Positions 1 to 9,267 of a DNA stretch of 33,156 bases are shown here, in pieces. The stretch is from Bacteroidales bacterium (GTDB taxonomy: Bacteria; Bacteroidota; Bacteroidia; Bacteroidales; WCHB1-69). Location: assembly GCA_017961265.1 (NCBI GenBank), contig JAGCXN010000028.1, forward strand, positions 141,874 to 175,029, read 5' to 3'. Under the pieces are notes generated by a model. That model ran no database searches. It was not told the origin of the DNA and saw only the letters and a program-made list of their open reading frames with translations. Both the position numbers and the translations under genes were made by a program. Positions within the stretch are counted from its first letter, which is position 1, and the number at the start of each line of letters is the position of its first letter.

Positions 1-1001
1 GCAACATTGCCACCCATGTTGTACAAGCCATAATCGTTGGGCCAGTATGAGTTGACGGGAGCTGGTATATCAGAAGCGTCATTGAGGTAGCCAGCGACAC
101 CCATCAGATCACCACGACCGCGGCGGGTATTGGCCACAAAGTCACCATAATATTTCTTGTCATCCGTACGGGTGTAGTGGCCGTTCCACGGATAAAGCTT
201 TCTTTCAAGAATACGTTCGTTCAGCGTGTTGCCGATGAGGGCATAGGCGGCATATTCCCATTCAGCCTCGGTGGGGAGGCGGTATTTCGGAAGGAGGATA
301 CCGTCTTCCATCTTCACGTTGCGGTAGTCGCCGGTGGAGATGTTCTGGAGTCGGTTATCGGTCTCCATTTCGTAAGTCTCGTATGTGAGATAGGCATCAG
401 TGCTGAAGTAGAGTTCCGGTGACGGATCGGGGTTCCAATCGATGAAGCCCATATCCACAAGAATCTGCTCGTTCACACGGTCAGTACGCCATGCAGCATA
501 ATTGGTGGCCTGCAGCCAGCTGACACCGACAACGGGATAATGGTTGTATGCAGGGTATTTGAAATAATATTCAACTTGGGTTTCGGCGAAGGAGAGTTTC
601 TCGCGCCAGACGTTTTCATCCGGATAGGCATTGTCATAAACGGTCTTCAGGTCGGCCGGGATGAACACTCTTTCGAGCCAGTGAAGGTATTCGCGGTAAT
701 CGAGGTTGCTGATTTCGGTTTCATCCATATAGAAGGAGGAGACGGTGACGCGGTGAGGATTGTTATCCCAGTCGTACATCACATCCTGTTCCATGCGTCC
801 GAAGACAAAGGTACCGCCTTCAATGAGCACAAGACCAGGACCGGTCGCCTGTTCCACAAAAGGATATACTTCAAAACCGCCGTTTTCCGCATTGTTATAC
901 TCCCAACCAGTGGTATGGGAATACTCTTTCTTGCAGGAGCTGAACAAAAGTGCAACAGCGGCAATCAGCATCAAACCTGAAAATCTTCCAATCTTATTCA
1001 T
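1..1001 (-). CDS. porK: PorK/GldK-type T9SS lipoprotein (3' end beyond window)
   Basis: Reading leftwards from the ATG at 1001, the frame stays open to the window edge, giving 333 complete codons. The product starts with a lipoprotein signal: a hydrophobic stretch followed by LLFSSC, with the lipidated cysteine at residue 23. Next come a GGFEV segment and a sulfatase-modifying-factor-like (SUMF/FGE fold) domain, seen in IEGGTFVFGRME, PVVGVSWLQATNYAAW and RLPTEAEWEYAAYA. This arrangement is typical of PorK/GldK, which with PorN/GldN forms the periplasmic ring of the type IX secretion system under the outer membrane. The gene lies 60 bases downstream of porP on the same strand, matching the usual porP-K-L-M-N order, so porL probably follows to the left. 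The SUMF fold here is structural; no catalytic role is implied. Confidence 0.9.
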   Translation of the reverse strand, partial: MNKIGRFSGLMLIAAVALLFSSCKKEYSHTTGWEYNNAENGGFEVYPFVEQATGPGLVLIEGGTFVFGRMEQDVMYDWDNNPHRVTVSSFYMDETEISNLDYREYLHWLERVFIPADLKTVYDNAYPDENVWREKLSFAETQVEYYFKYPAYNHYPVVGVSWLQATNYAAWRTDRVNEQILVDMGFIDWNPDPSPELYFSTDAYLTYETYEMETDNRLQNISTGDYRNVKMEDGILLPKYRLPTEAEWEYAAYALIGNTLNERILERKLYPWNGHYTRTDDKKYYGDFVANTRRGRGDLMGVAGYLNDASDIPAPVNSYWPNDYGLYNMGGNV

Positions 1002-1061
1002 TTTCTTTGATTTTAATCTAGAGGTAAACGATGTTTTTTCAATATTATTATATAGTAACGT

Positions 1062-2051
1062 TTAGAAAGTCGGGCAGTTGAGGTCTTTTTTCACGACACG
1101 GCGTTCCGGACATGGGAAAAGGAACTGCAGTGACACTTCGTGGCCGCCACCGGAGAGGTTGGCGAGTTTGGAGACGGTGAGGTCATAAGAGTATGCCAGA
1201 CGGATCATTTCGTGCTGCAGACCGAACATGAAGATAACGGCATCAGGATTACGGAAGCTCTGACGATACCAGATACCCACTACAAACGGGTAGTAGTTGA
1301 CGTACAGACCATAGTTCAACTGATGGAACTGCATCTGGTGCTGATAGATAATGTTCGGGCTGATGGAAACATCTCCGAAAGAACGGCTTTTGCGGCTACG
1401 ACGTTTTAAATCGAAATAGCCACCTACGTGTGCGGTCCACTTGACGGGCAGACGGCTCACTGAGATGAAGCCCTCATAGGGACGTGTGATATGGTTGACA
1501 GCCAGACCAAAATAAAAATTCTTGGTATATCCGATAAAACCGGCCGAGAAGTCAGCCACACCCTTCGATTGTTTCTTCGGGGCAACTTCGTTCGTCTCAT
1601 ATACAAAACCATACTTCGGGTCAATCATATCGCCAAAAGTAAGACGGTTCCAATCCAAACTTTTCTGCTGGTAAGTCGCCTGCAACGCGAAACGCATATT
1701 AAATTTACGGGAAATTTTCAACTTGTATGAATAAATGAAACTCGCTGCATATGTGTTAATTACTCCTTGCCCTTGGTGATCGCCCATGAAAAGCACTCCG
1801 ATACCGCCTGCAATTTTATCGAAATGCTGATCATACGAAGCCGAATAGGTGATGTACGTACCATGGACATTGGGCCACTGGTCACGAAAATGGGCCGTGA
1901 TACGCGGACAAATATTGGAACCCGCAAAAGCAGGGTTGAGGTACAGCGGATTTGCGTAAAACTGTGAAAAGTGCGGATCCTGCGCCGACAGCCGGAAACT
2001 CCCGACTACGAGCAGTATGAGTCCACACAAACAGGCGATTCGTTTATTCAT
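1062..2051 (-). CDS. porP: PorP/SprF family T9SS outer-membrane protein
   Basis: The product is 329 residues. It has a signal peptide (MNKRIACLCGLILLVVGSF, cleaved around SAQ) followed directly by the family signature QDPHFSQFYANPLYLNPAFAG. The rest alternates like an outer-membrane beta-barrel. PorP/SprF proteins are outer-membrane components of the type IX secretion system and are thought to link the PorK/N ring or motor to the outer membrane or to surface proteins. The gene is the first of a minus-strand unit with porK 60 bases downstream, and it is divergent from porU. The start at 2051 places the signal peptide correctly and lies downstream of a Bacteroidota-type -7 motif at 2087-2094. 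Confidence 0.92.
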   Translation of the reverse strand: MNKRIACLCGLILLVVGSFRLSAQDPHFSQFYANPLYLNPAFAGSNICPRITAHFRDQWPNVHGTYITYSASYDQHFDKIAGGIGVLFMGDHQGQGVINTYAASFIYSYKLKISRKFNMRFALQATYQQKSLDWNRLTFGDMIDPKYGFVYETNEVAPKKQSKGVADFSAGFIGYTKNFYFGLAVNHITRPYEGFISVSRLPVKWTAHVGGYFDLKRRSRKSRSFGDVSISPNIIYQHQMQFHQLNYGLYVNYYPFVVGIWYRQSFRNPDAVIFMFGLQHEMIRLAYSYDLTVSKLANLSGGGHEVSLQFLFPCPERRVVKKDLNCPTF

Positions 2052-2086
2052 AGTTGCAGGTTTAAGTCCTAATTTAACACAGGGTG

Positions 2087-2094
2087 CAAAAATA
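2087..2094 (-). promoter_or_regulatory. Putative porP promoter, -7 element
   Basis: The minus strand reads TATTTTTG, an exact match to the Bacteroidota -7 consensus TAnnTTTG, 36 bases before the porP start codon. I see no clear TTG at the -33 position, so the assignment rests on the -7 box and its location. Confidence 0.5.
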
Positions 2095-2216
2095 ACATTT
2101 TATGGCTATTTTTTACGGATGTTTTTATAAAAAGTTATCAACATCTTTCATTTTCTGCAATTTTGCCCCTGCAAATTCGTTTAGTTTTGGTTTTTATACA
2201 TTTCTTCAAACGAAAT

Positions 2217-5200
2217 ATGAAAAAAAAATCTTGGGTCATTCTATCATTTTTTTTATTGATATCATCACAATATATTGATATTCAAGCACAAAATATCAAA
2301 AAAAATATTTCTTTTGCGTGGAAAGATCCCTTACGCTACGAACAATCTGACGGCACTACACTCCGTCTTTTATACTTCGACGGCGCCGTTTCCACCCCTG
2401 ATTATGAAACGCTTCCTCTTTATTTTGAACGATTTGAGACAGATGCTTTTTACGAAGAATACAGAGTATCACTTTCCAATATACAATCTGCCCGTCTGAC
2501 AGAGGAGGAGTCCGCAATGATCCCCGCCGGGTTTAACGCAAGCGACTTTTCCGCCACAGTCCACACAGCAGTTGACCGGAAAAAGAATTACACTACTATT
2601 TCCATACTGCCTATCCGAAAAGTGGGCTCCAGTTACGAAAAACTTTTGAGTGTCAGCGTTTCCATAACTCCAATACCTTCATCTAAAAAAGCGGTGAAGA
2701 CGCATATTTATGCCACCAACTCGGTGCTTCGGAGCGGCAACTGGTACAAGATTTCCGTCACAAAAACGGGAGTGCACAAAGTCACCTACGCAGACCTCAC
2801 CTCTTTAGGAATGTCGTTCAGCGGGCTTGCTTCAGACCGTATCGCCCTATTCGGAAACGGCGGGGCCATGCTGCCTGAAGCCAACGGTGCCGACCGCTAT
2901 GACGACCTTCAGGAACTGCCTATCGAGATGCACGACGGCGGTGATGGCATTTTCAATGAAGGGGATTATTTCCTATTCTATGCAGAAGGACCACACGGAT
3001 GGAAATACAACGCTGTGGATCAACGATTTTCACACACATTCAACCTGTACGACCATGCCGCCTACTACTTTATCAATGCCGATGAGGGCATCGGGACCAA
3101 ACGGCGCATTCAGGTGACAGACAACAGCACCCTCGTCCCGACCAATACTGCTTCCACCTATACTCACTACGGTTTCTATGAAACCGATCAATGGTGCATC
3201 GGTGAAGCTGGAAGGGGCTGGTACGGAGACCGCTATGATGTCACTACTTCTTACACTTACACATTACCATTACCGACGGCCATCGCAGGAGCCGGACGAC
3301 TCTCTGTGGACGTGGCCGCAACCTCCGCCAGCTACTCCTCTTTTGCTATATCTGTTAACGGAAACTCTCTCGGTTCTATTTCTGTCGGGGCTCTCAGCAG
3401 TGATTACTACGCCCTGACAGCCAACCGCAATTTCACACTCACTCCAACTGGCGGAAATACTTCCGTTACAATCACATACAGCAAACCAAACTCCTCGTCT
3501 TCCGGCTACCTCAATTATCTGGAGTGGCAGTTCCCGTGCCATCTCCGTCTTGAAAGCTGGCAGACCTCCTTCTGCCGCCCCGAAAGCGTAGGTACAAACG
3601 CCGTCACGCAGTTTCAAGTCGCCAATATGACCTCTGCTGCCAAAGTATGGGATGTAACCCAGATCACCAGCGTCAGCCAGATGGCAGGAACCCTTTCTGG
3701 GAGCACTTTCTCCTTCAATGCCCCTACCAGCGAACTGTGCAAATTCATCGCTTTTACAGACAATCAATGCTATGCCGTCACGCCAGTCGGACGGGTGAAC
3801 AACCAGGATCTCCATAGTTCCAGCCAAGCGGATATGATCATCGTGGCTCACCCCAACTTTATGACACAGGCGGAACGTCTGGCGGAATTTCGCCGTACGA
3901 ACGACGGGCTGTCGGTCAAAATCGTAACTCTGCAACAAATTTACAATGAGTTCTCCAGCGGTGGGCAGGACATCACGGCCATCCGCGACTATATGAAGAT
4001 GATTTATGAGAAATCACAAGGCAGTCAACCGCACTACCTGCTATTGTTCGGACGCCCGTCGTACGACTACCGTGGCATTGAGGGAACCTGCCAGCTTTAC
4101 GTACCCAATTACCAATCGAACAGTATTTTGAATGAAAAATACCTCCGTTCTAACGACGACTATTTCGGAATTTTGGACGACAATGATGGCGAAGGATGCA
4201 TAGGGATGGTTGATGTTGCTGTGGGCCGTTTCCCCGTTTCCACTGAAGCGCAGGCCAAAATTGCCGTGGACAAGACTATACAGTATGCTTCCCGTGACAT
4301 CTTGGGCAACGGCACTTCCTACTGCAATTTCGGAAGCTGGAAAAACATCGCCGCCTTTGTCGGGGATGACGAGGATGGCACCACCCATGTAACAGCTGCG
4401 GATCTTGCCGCCACTACAGCCGAAAATGCGAACCCCGACATCAATTTAGAAAAGATATATCTCGATGCCTATGAGCAAGTCACTTACTCTTCTTCTGCCC
4501 GATATCCGGAAGTGACAAAGGCCATCAACAATAGAATGAAGGCGGGATGCCTGCTATTTGCCTATTTTGGGCACGGGGGCAAGAACGGTTGGGCACATGA
4601 GCGCATCATTGAATTAACCGACATCAGCAAGTGGTCAAACCAATACAACCAGCCTTGGATGGTGACGCTGACGTGCGAGCTCGGCTGGTACGACCGCGCC
4701 CTTGTGTCTCCGGCAGAGCTGGCATTTCTCAATGCCAATGGAGGTGCAGCCGGCCTGATCACCACTTCCCGTGTGGCCTACACCTATAGTAACCAAGCAT
4801 ACGGGCAGAACTTTTTCGCACAAGTGTTTAATCGTGAGGACCACAAACCCATCACCATTGGCGAGGCCAATCGCATCACCAAGAACCTTAACGATGGAGC
4901 CAATGACTCCAAAAACATGATCTATGTGATGGGCGATCCCGCCATGCGTCTCGCAATCCCGCTCTACAATGTGGTCACAGATTCCATCAACGGGATTGCT
5001 GTAACAGACAACTTGGACACGCTCCGCGCCCTTTCACGCGTCACGGTTTCCGGACATATTGAAGACAACTCCGGCAACTTCCTACCTGACTTCAACGGCA
5101 GCCTCTACCCCTCCGTTTACGACAAGAAGACAACCGAACACACCTTACAAAACGATCCTGGCAGCAATTATTTCGAATTCCAAGTCCAAAAGAACATCCT

Positions 5201-6035
5201 TTTCAAAGGAAATGTGACGGTGAAGGACGGACGCTTCTCCTTCTCTTTTATTCTGCCGAAGGACATCAATTATGTTTATGGCAATGGCAAAATCAGCTAT
5301 TATGCCCATAGCAACCATGCCGAGGCCAACGGCTCCTTCCACGAAGCTATCATCGGCGGCATGAGCGACACCCCTATCAGCGACAGCAAAGGCCCTGAAA
5401 TAGAGCTTTATATGAACGACGAAAATTTCGTCAACGGTGGTACGGTGAACACTGCCCCCACCCTGCTGGTGAAATTGAAGGATGACTATGGTATCAACAC
5501 TACAGGCAACGGCATCGGACACGACCTTGTGGCCATCATTGACGGTAAGGAACAAACGGTGCTGAACAACTACTACGAGGCGGAGCGCGACAGTTTCAAC
5601 TGCGGCACCGTGCGATATCCCTACGAAAAGCTGGCGACCGGTTCCCACACGGTAAAAGTACGCGCATGGGACATCCTCAACAACGCCTCCGAAAGCGAAC
5701 TGGAATTTGTGGTCGTGAACGATGAAGGCCCCGTGCTCGACCACGTGCTCAACTATCCCAACCCCTTCACTACCAATACCTCCTTCTTCTTTGAACATAA
5801 CCTGCCTGGCACCGAACTCGACATCCTCATCACCATTTATACCATTTCGGGAAAGGTGGTGAAAACCATCAACACACAGCAGGTGACGGAAGGGTTCCGT
5901 AGCCGCCCGATCCCGTGGGACGGCCGCGACGACTTCGGCGACCGCCTCGGACGCGGCACCTACCTCTACCGCCTCAAGGTGCGCACCCCCGACGGAAAGC
6001 AGGCCGAAAAGTTTGAAAAAATTGTTATCCTATAA
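2217..6035 (+). CDS. porU: PorU, T9SS C25-family sortase-like peptidase
   Basis: The product is 1272 residues from the ATG at 2217. That start puts a signal peptide (MKKKSWVILSFFLLISS, ending near IQAQ) at the N-terminus; the in-frame ATG at 2163 would add 18 residues ahead of it. The central part is a gingipain-type C25 peptidase domain with the catalytic pair visible: His786 in YFGHGGKNGW and Cys820 in MVTLTCELGWYDR. The C-terminus carries a FlgD-like/CTD beta-fold (LNYPNPFTTNTSF, then YTISGKVVKTI and GTYLYRLKV). PorU is the surface peptidase that removes the C-terminal sorting domain of T9SS cargo and attaches the cargo to anionic lipopolysaccharide, working with PorV, PorQ and PorZ. porV follows after 63 bases, as in other Bacteroidota, supporting a porUV unit. 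The length is normal for the family. Confidence 0.95.
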   Translation: MKKKSWVILSFFLLISSQYIDIQAQNIKKNISFAWKDPLRYEQSDGTTLRLLYFDGAVSTPDYETLPLYFERFETDAFYEEYRVSLSNIQSARLTEEESAMIPAGFNASDFSATVHTAVDRKKNYTTISILPIRKVGSSYEKLLSVSVSITPIPSSKKAVKTHIYATNSVLRSGNWYKISVTKTGVHKVTYADLTSLGMSFSGLASDRIALFGNGGAMLPEANGADRYDDLQELPIEMHDGGDGIFNEGDYFLFYAEGPHGWKYNAVDQRFSHTFNLYDHAAYYFINADEGIGTKRRIQVTDNSTLVPTNTASTYTHYGFYETDQWCIGEAGRGWYGDRYDVTTSYTYTLPLPTAIAGAGRLSVDVAATSASYSSFAISVNGNSLGSISVGALSSDYYALTANRNFTLTPTGGNTSVTITYSKPNSSSSGYLNYLEWQFPCHLRLESWQTSFCRPESVGTNAVTQFQVANMTSAAKVWDVTQITSVSQMAGTLSGSTFSFNAPTSELCKFIAFTDNQCYAVTPVGRVNNQDLHSSSQADMIIVAHPNFMTQAERLAEFRRTNDGLSVKIVTLQQIYNEFSSGGQDITAIRDYMKMIYEKSQGSQPHYLLLFGRPSYDYRGIEGTCQLYVPNYQSNSILNEKYLRSNDDYFGILDDNDGEGCIGMVDVAVGRFPVSTEAQAKIAVDKTIQYASRDILGNGTSYCNFGSWKNIAAFVGDDEDGTTHVTAADLAATTAENANPDINLEKIYLDAYEQVTYSSSARYPEVTKAINNRMKAGCLLFAYFGHGGKNGWAHERIIELTDISKWSNQYNQPWMVTLTCELGWYDRALVSPAELAFLNANGGAAGLITTSRVAYTYSNQAYGQNFFAQVFNREDHKPITIGEANRITKNLNDGANDSKNMIYVMGDPAMRLAIPLYNVVTDSINGIAVTDNLDTLRALSRVTVSGHIEDNSGNFLPDFNGSLYPSVYDKKTTEHTLQNDPGSNYFEFQVQKNILFKGNVTVKDGRFSFSFILPKDINYVYGNGKISYYAHSNHAEANGSFHEAIIGGMSDTPISDSKGPEIELYMNDENFVNGGTVNTAPTLLVKLKDDYGINTTGNGIGHDLVAIIDGKEQTVLNNYYEAERDSFNCGTVRYPYEKLATGSHTVKVRAWDILNNASESELEFVVVNDEGPVLDHVLNYPNPFTTNTSFFFEHNLPGTELDILITIYTISGKVVKTINTQQVTEGFRSRPIPWDGRDDFGDRLGRGTYLYRLKVRTPDGKQAEKFEKIVIL

Positions 6036-6098
6036 AATAATGGTATTGTTTTTGCGTTAAGCATAGATGTTTTATTTTGAACCAAAATTTATTTTTGA

Positions 6099-7349
6099 AT
6101 GAAAAAAATACTCTGCCTGATGCTCCTTGCCGCCTTCGGCTGCACGGCTGCATATTCTCAAGCTATCGGCAATCACAACTATCTTGGACAAGAATTGAAC
6201 ACCATCACCACGGCCGTGCCGTTTTTGCAAGTCGCCCCTGACTCACGCTCCGGCGCCATGGGTGATATGGGTGTCGCCACTTCCGCCGATGCGAATTCCC
6301 AACACCACAACCCCTCCAAATACGTCTTCAATAAAAACAAGTTCGGCATTTCCATCTCCTATAGCCCATGGCTCCGCAAGTTAGTGAACGACATCAACCT
6401 GCTCTACCTCGGCACTTATTGGAAGATCACCGACAACGACGCTCTCTCCTTCTCACTTCGCTATTTTTCACTGGGTGACATCCAGTTTACCGACATGTAT
6501 GGCGCACCTATGGGAACTCAGAAGCCCAACGAATTCGCCATTGATCTCGGTTACAGCCGCAAACTGATTGACCAGCTCTCCATCGCCATCACCCCACGCT
6601 TCATCTATTCTAACCTCACCGCCGGACAATATGTGGAAGGTCAGGAGACCAACGCCGGTTTGGCCGGTGCCGCCGACGTGTCCATGTTCTATGAGCAGGA
6701 TTTCGAGCTTGGCAACAGTAAGATGAACAGCACCCTTCGTGCCGGCTTCAACATCTCCAACATTGGTAACAAGATTTCTTATTCTTCCGGAACCCTCCGC
6801 CGTGACTTTCTCCCCACCAATCTGAAACTCGGCGTAAGCTATGCCATTGATTTCGACGACTATAATACTTTGATGGCGGGTGTTGAGGTCAACAAATTGC
6901 TGGTACCCACCCCGCCGGAATACCAACTTGACAGCAACGGTCGTATCCTTTACGACGCTGCCAACAATCCTATCATTGCCCGTGGAAAGAATCCCGATGT
7001 ATCTGTGGCACAAGGTATCTTTCAATCCTTCGCCGATGCTCCGGGCGGTGCGTTGGAGGAATTCCGTGAAGTCAACTGGTCGGTAGGCTTAGAGTACAGC
7101 TACCGCAAATTATTATTCGTGCGTGCCGGCTACTTTTTCGAACATCCCACGAAGGGCAACCGCCAGTTCATTACCGTTGGTGCGGGTATCCACTACAGCA
7201 TCTTCGGCTTGGATCTGGCCTACCTTTTCACAGTTGACCAACACCATCCGCTTGAAAACACCCTTCGTTTCACCCTCACCTTCGACTTCGCCTCCTTCAA
7301 GAAGGACGACATCCGGAACCAAGGTAAGGAACAGATGGGACGGAAATAG
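6099..7349 (+). CDS. porV: PorV (LptO), T9SS outer-membrane shuttle protein
   Basis: The product is 416 residues. It has a signal peptide (MKKILCLMLLAAFGCTAAYSQ), then the family block TTAVPFLQVAPDSRSGAMG and AMGDMGVATSADANSQHHNPSKY. The remainder is FadL-like barrel sequence ending in the beta-signal-like LRFTLTFDF. PorV binds the C-terminal signal of cargo as it leaves the Sov/SprA channel and delivers it to the PorU-containing attachment complex. It follows porU by 63 bases on the same strand and is probably co-transcribed with it. The stop codon runs straight into a repeat-rich gap before ispF. Length and motifs are ordinary for the family, and I see no damage. Confidence 0.95.
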   Translation: MKKILCLMLLAAFGCTAAYSQAIGNHNYLGQELNTITTAVPFLQVAPDSRSGAMGDMGVATSADANSQHHNPSKYVFNKNKFGISISYSPWLRKLVNDINLLYLGTYWKITDNDALSFSLRYFSLGDIQFTDMYGAPMGTQKPNEFAIDLGYSRKLIDQLSIAITPRFIYSNLTAGQYVEGQETNAGLAGAADVSMFYEQDFELGNSKMNSTLRAGFNISNIGNKISYSSGTLRRDFLPTNLKLGVSYAIDFDDYNTLMAGVEVNKLLVPTPPEYQLDSNGRILYDAANNPIIARGKNPDVSVAQGIFQSFADAPGGALEEFREVNWSVGLEYSYRKLLFVRAGYFFEHPTKGNRQFITVGAGIHYSIFGLDLAYLFTVDQHHPLENTLRFTLTFDFASFKKDDIRNQGKEQMGRK

Positions 7350-7390
7350 GGTATTAGGGTACAGGGTATAGTGAATAGGGTATAGTAAAA
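7346..7390. repeat. Degenerate 7-base-period tract after porV
   Basis: After the porV stop codon the sequence steps in sevens with the pattern AGGGTAH: agggtac, agggtat, agtgaat, agggtat, agtaaaa. Similar degenerate heptamer tracts occur in other gaps of this window (10679, 16037, 17669, 32921). Confidence 0.6.
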
Positions 7391-7407
7391 AAAATAATAC
7401 CTTAATA

Positions 7408-7481
7408 AACCCCGAAGGGGTGACAGATTATAGCCGGACGTGAACCGTCCGGTAATATAAACGGGTATGAAATGCCCGTTT
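7408..7481. repeat. Three-hairpin palindromic element upstream of ispF
   Basis: Three perfect hairpins lie in a row. The first is CCCC-gaa-GGGG at 7410-7420. The second is CCGGACG-tgaac-CGTCCGG at 7434-7452. The third is AAACGGG paired with CCCGTTT at 7459-7481. The first hairpin with its flanks (aaccccgaaggggtga) resembles a palindromic intergenic sequence that I recall as common in Bacteroidales genomes. The element ends 21 bases before the ispF start codon, so it would be transcribed if ispF is read from the porV side. Confidence 0.65.
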
Positions 7482-7502
7482 ATTGATAAAATATAAAATT
7501 GT

Positions 7503-7985
7503 ATGGACAATTTCAGGGTCGGTTTCGGTTACGATTCGCACCGTTTGGCGGAAGGGCTGCCGCTCGTTCTGGGCGGGGTGCGGATACCGTCTGACCGCGG
7601 CTGCGTAGCCCACTCCGATGGCGACGCCGTGATCCACGCCCTCTGCGATGCACTGCTCGGGGCCGCCGCCCTCGATGACATCGGCACCCACTTCCCCGAC
7701 ACAGACCCCGCATACAAAGGCATCGACAGCACCCTCCTACTGCAAAAGACCGTAGAGCTGCTCCGTTCGGAGGGCTGGCGGGTGAACAACGCCGATATCA
7801 CCATCATTCTTGAAAAACCGAAATTAGCCGACTACAAGCCGCTGATGCGTGCCCGTTTGTCCGAATTGATGGGCGTGCCGGTCACCGCTGTCTGCGTGAA
7901 GGCGAAAACCAACGAAAAAATGGGGTTCGTCGGGGCGGGCGAAGGTGTGGCCGTCACCGTTGCCGTTTCACTGACGAACTTGTAA
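7503..7985 (+). CDS. ispF: 2-C-methyl-D-erythritol 2,4-cyclodiphosphate synthase
   Basis: The product is 160 residues, the normal IspF length. The metal-binding residues are in place: Asp11 and His13 in GYDSHRL and His45 in SDGDAVIHALCDALLGA. The family blocks DIGTHFPDTDPAYKGIDS, EKPKLADYKPLM and VKAKTNEKMGFVGAGEG follow. IspF converts 4-diphosphocytidyl-2-C-methylerythritol 2-phosphate to the 2,4-cyclodiphosphate with release of CMP, the fifth step of the non-mevalonate isoprenoid pathway in the cytoplasm. It sits between porV and porQ, which are envelope secretion genes, so its position probably reflects shared transcription rather than shared function. The start at 7503 keeps the conserved N-terminal strand complete. 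Confidence 0.97.
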   Translation: MDNFRVGFGYDSHRLAEGLPLVLGGVRIPSDRGCVAHSDGDAVIHALCDALLGAAALDDIGTHFPDTDPAYKGIDSTLLLQKTVELLRSEGWRVNNADITIILEKPKLADYKPLMRARLSELMGVPVTAVCVKAKTNEKMGFVGAGEGVAVTVAVSLTNL

Positions 7986-8018
7986 CTTGATAAACTTGTA
8001 ACTTGACAAACCTGTAAC
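7979..8018. repeat. 16-base tandem repeat between ispF and porQ
   Basis: The unit cttgtaacttgataaa is followed by cttgtaacttgacaaa and a partial cctgtaacc. The last copy runs to within two bases of the porQ start codon. The partial unit aaacctgtaacc resembles the aaacctgcaact found directly before the porP and mraY start codons. Confidence 0.6.
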
Positions 8019-8020
8019 CG

Positions 8021-9124
8021 ATGCGCCGCCGAATTTATACAATATTATTATTGTGGTTGATCATCCCTATGATGGGTTGGTCGCAGGTGGGCGGCAAATA
8101 CATCTATAATTTTCTGAATTTCAACACGTCCAGCCGGCAGGCGGCTTTGGGTGGCACCTTACTGGCTGTTTACGATGACGATCCGTCGCTGATTCTGTAC
8201 AATCCGTCGCTGATCGGGCAAAGGCACCATACGGCATTAGAGGTGAGTGCGGTGGACTATTTCTCCAATGCAGCCTACGGGTCGGCGATGTATTCCCACA
8301 CGTTCAATAAGGTCGGCTGCTTCGCCTTTGGGATGCAGTTCGTCAACTATGGCAAATTTACGATGACCGACGAAAGCGGCTACGACCAAGGGTACTTCCA
8401 CGCCGGCGACTACGCGGCCACCGTGGCGTGGGGACGGCAGCTCGACAGCAATTTCACCATCGGGGCCGACTTGAAACTCATCTATTCGGCATACGAGTCG
8501 TACCAGTCGTTCGGCATAGCGGTGGATGTGGCGGCCTCCTACGTAAACCAGAAGAAACGGCTGGCACTTTCGTTGCTCGCCCGCAACATCGGCTCCCCTA
8601 TCGTCAACTACGTGCCGGGGCAGTTCGAGAAAATCCCGTTTGACTTGCAGCTTGCTTTTTCACAGCGATTCAAGTTCATCCCTGTACGGTACCACATCTC
8701 CCTCCATCATCTTTACCGCTGGGATATGCGGTATGTGGGCGAAAAAGATCCGCTCCTGGAGTATGATGTAATGACGGAAAGTCCGATTTACCCATCGAAG
8801 GCAGCGCAGTTTTTCGACAACATGTTCCGCCACCTTACCATCGGCATTGAAATCATCCCCGTGAAATACCTGTCGTTGTACGTTTCCTACAACCACAACC
8901 GTCGGCAGGAGATGTACATCCCGCAAAAACGCACTTTGGCGGGGATTTCCTACGGTTTTATGATTGACATCCACTCCATCCGTATCGGTTTCTCCCGCTC
9001 GCACTACGCCGCTGGCGCCACCCCCAACTTCTTCAATTTTTCGGTCAACATTAACGAACTTGCCAAAATTTCCTCCGAAAAAAAGGCAAGGAAACTGAAG
9101 AAAGAGGCGATTCCTGCCAGTTAA
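8021..9124 (+). CDS. porQ: PorQ, T9SS outer-membrane attachment-complex protein
   Basis: The product is 367 residues. It has a signal peptide (MRRRIYTILLLWLIIPMMG, ending near WSQ), then the PorQ block YIYNFLNFNTSSRQAALGG and LLAVYDDDPSLILYNPSLI. The rest is an outer-membrane beta-barrel ending in a short charged tail rich in lysine. PorQ belongs to the PorU-PorV-PorQ-PorZ attachment complex and holds PorZ at the cell surface. The gene starts 35 bases after the ispF stop and shares its strand with porU, porV and ispF. No terminator hairpin is visible after it; AT-rich sequence follows up to the tRNA gene. Confidence 0.9.
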   Translation: MRRRIYTILLLWLIIPMMGWSQVGGKYIYNFLNFNTSSRQAALGGTLLAVYDDDPSLILYNPSLIGQRHHTALEVSAVDYFSNAAYGSAMYSHTFNKVGCFAFGMQFVNYGKFTMTDESGYDQGYFHAGDYAATVAWGRQLDSNFTIGADLKLIYSAYESYQSFGIAVDVAASYVNQKKRLALSLLARNIGSPIVNYVPGQFEKIPFDLQLAFSQRFKFIPVRYHISLHHLYRWDMRYVGEKDPLLEYDVMTESPIYPSKAAQFFDNMFRHLTIGIEIIPVKYLSLYVSYNHNRRQEMYIPQKRTLAGISYGFMIDIHSIRIGFSRSHYAAGATPNFFNFSVNINELAKISSEKKARKLKKEAIPAS

Positions 9125-9267
9125 TTTGCAGAAATTACTATTTTTTTGAAAATTATTTATCTGTTTATCAATAAATTAAAAAAATAAAATAAAAAAAGTG
9201 ATTTTTTTTACAATATGCACAATAATCAATTTATGACTACGTTTTGATAGTCGCTTTTTTGCAACGA

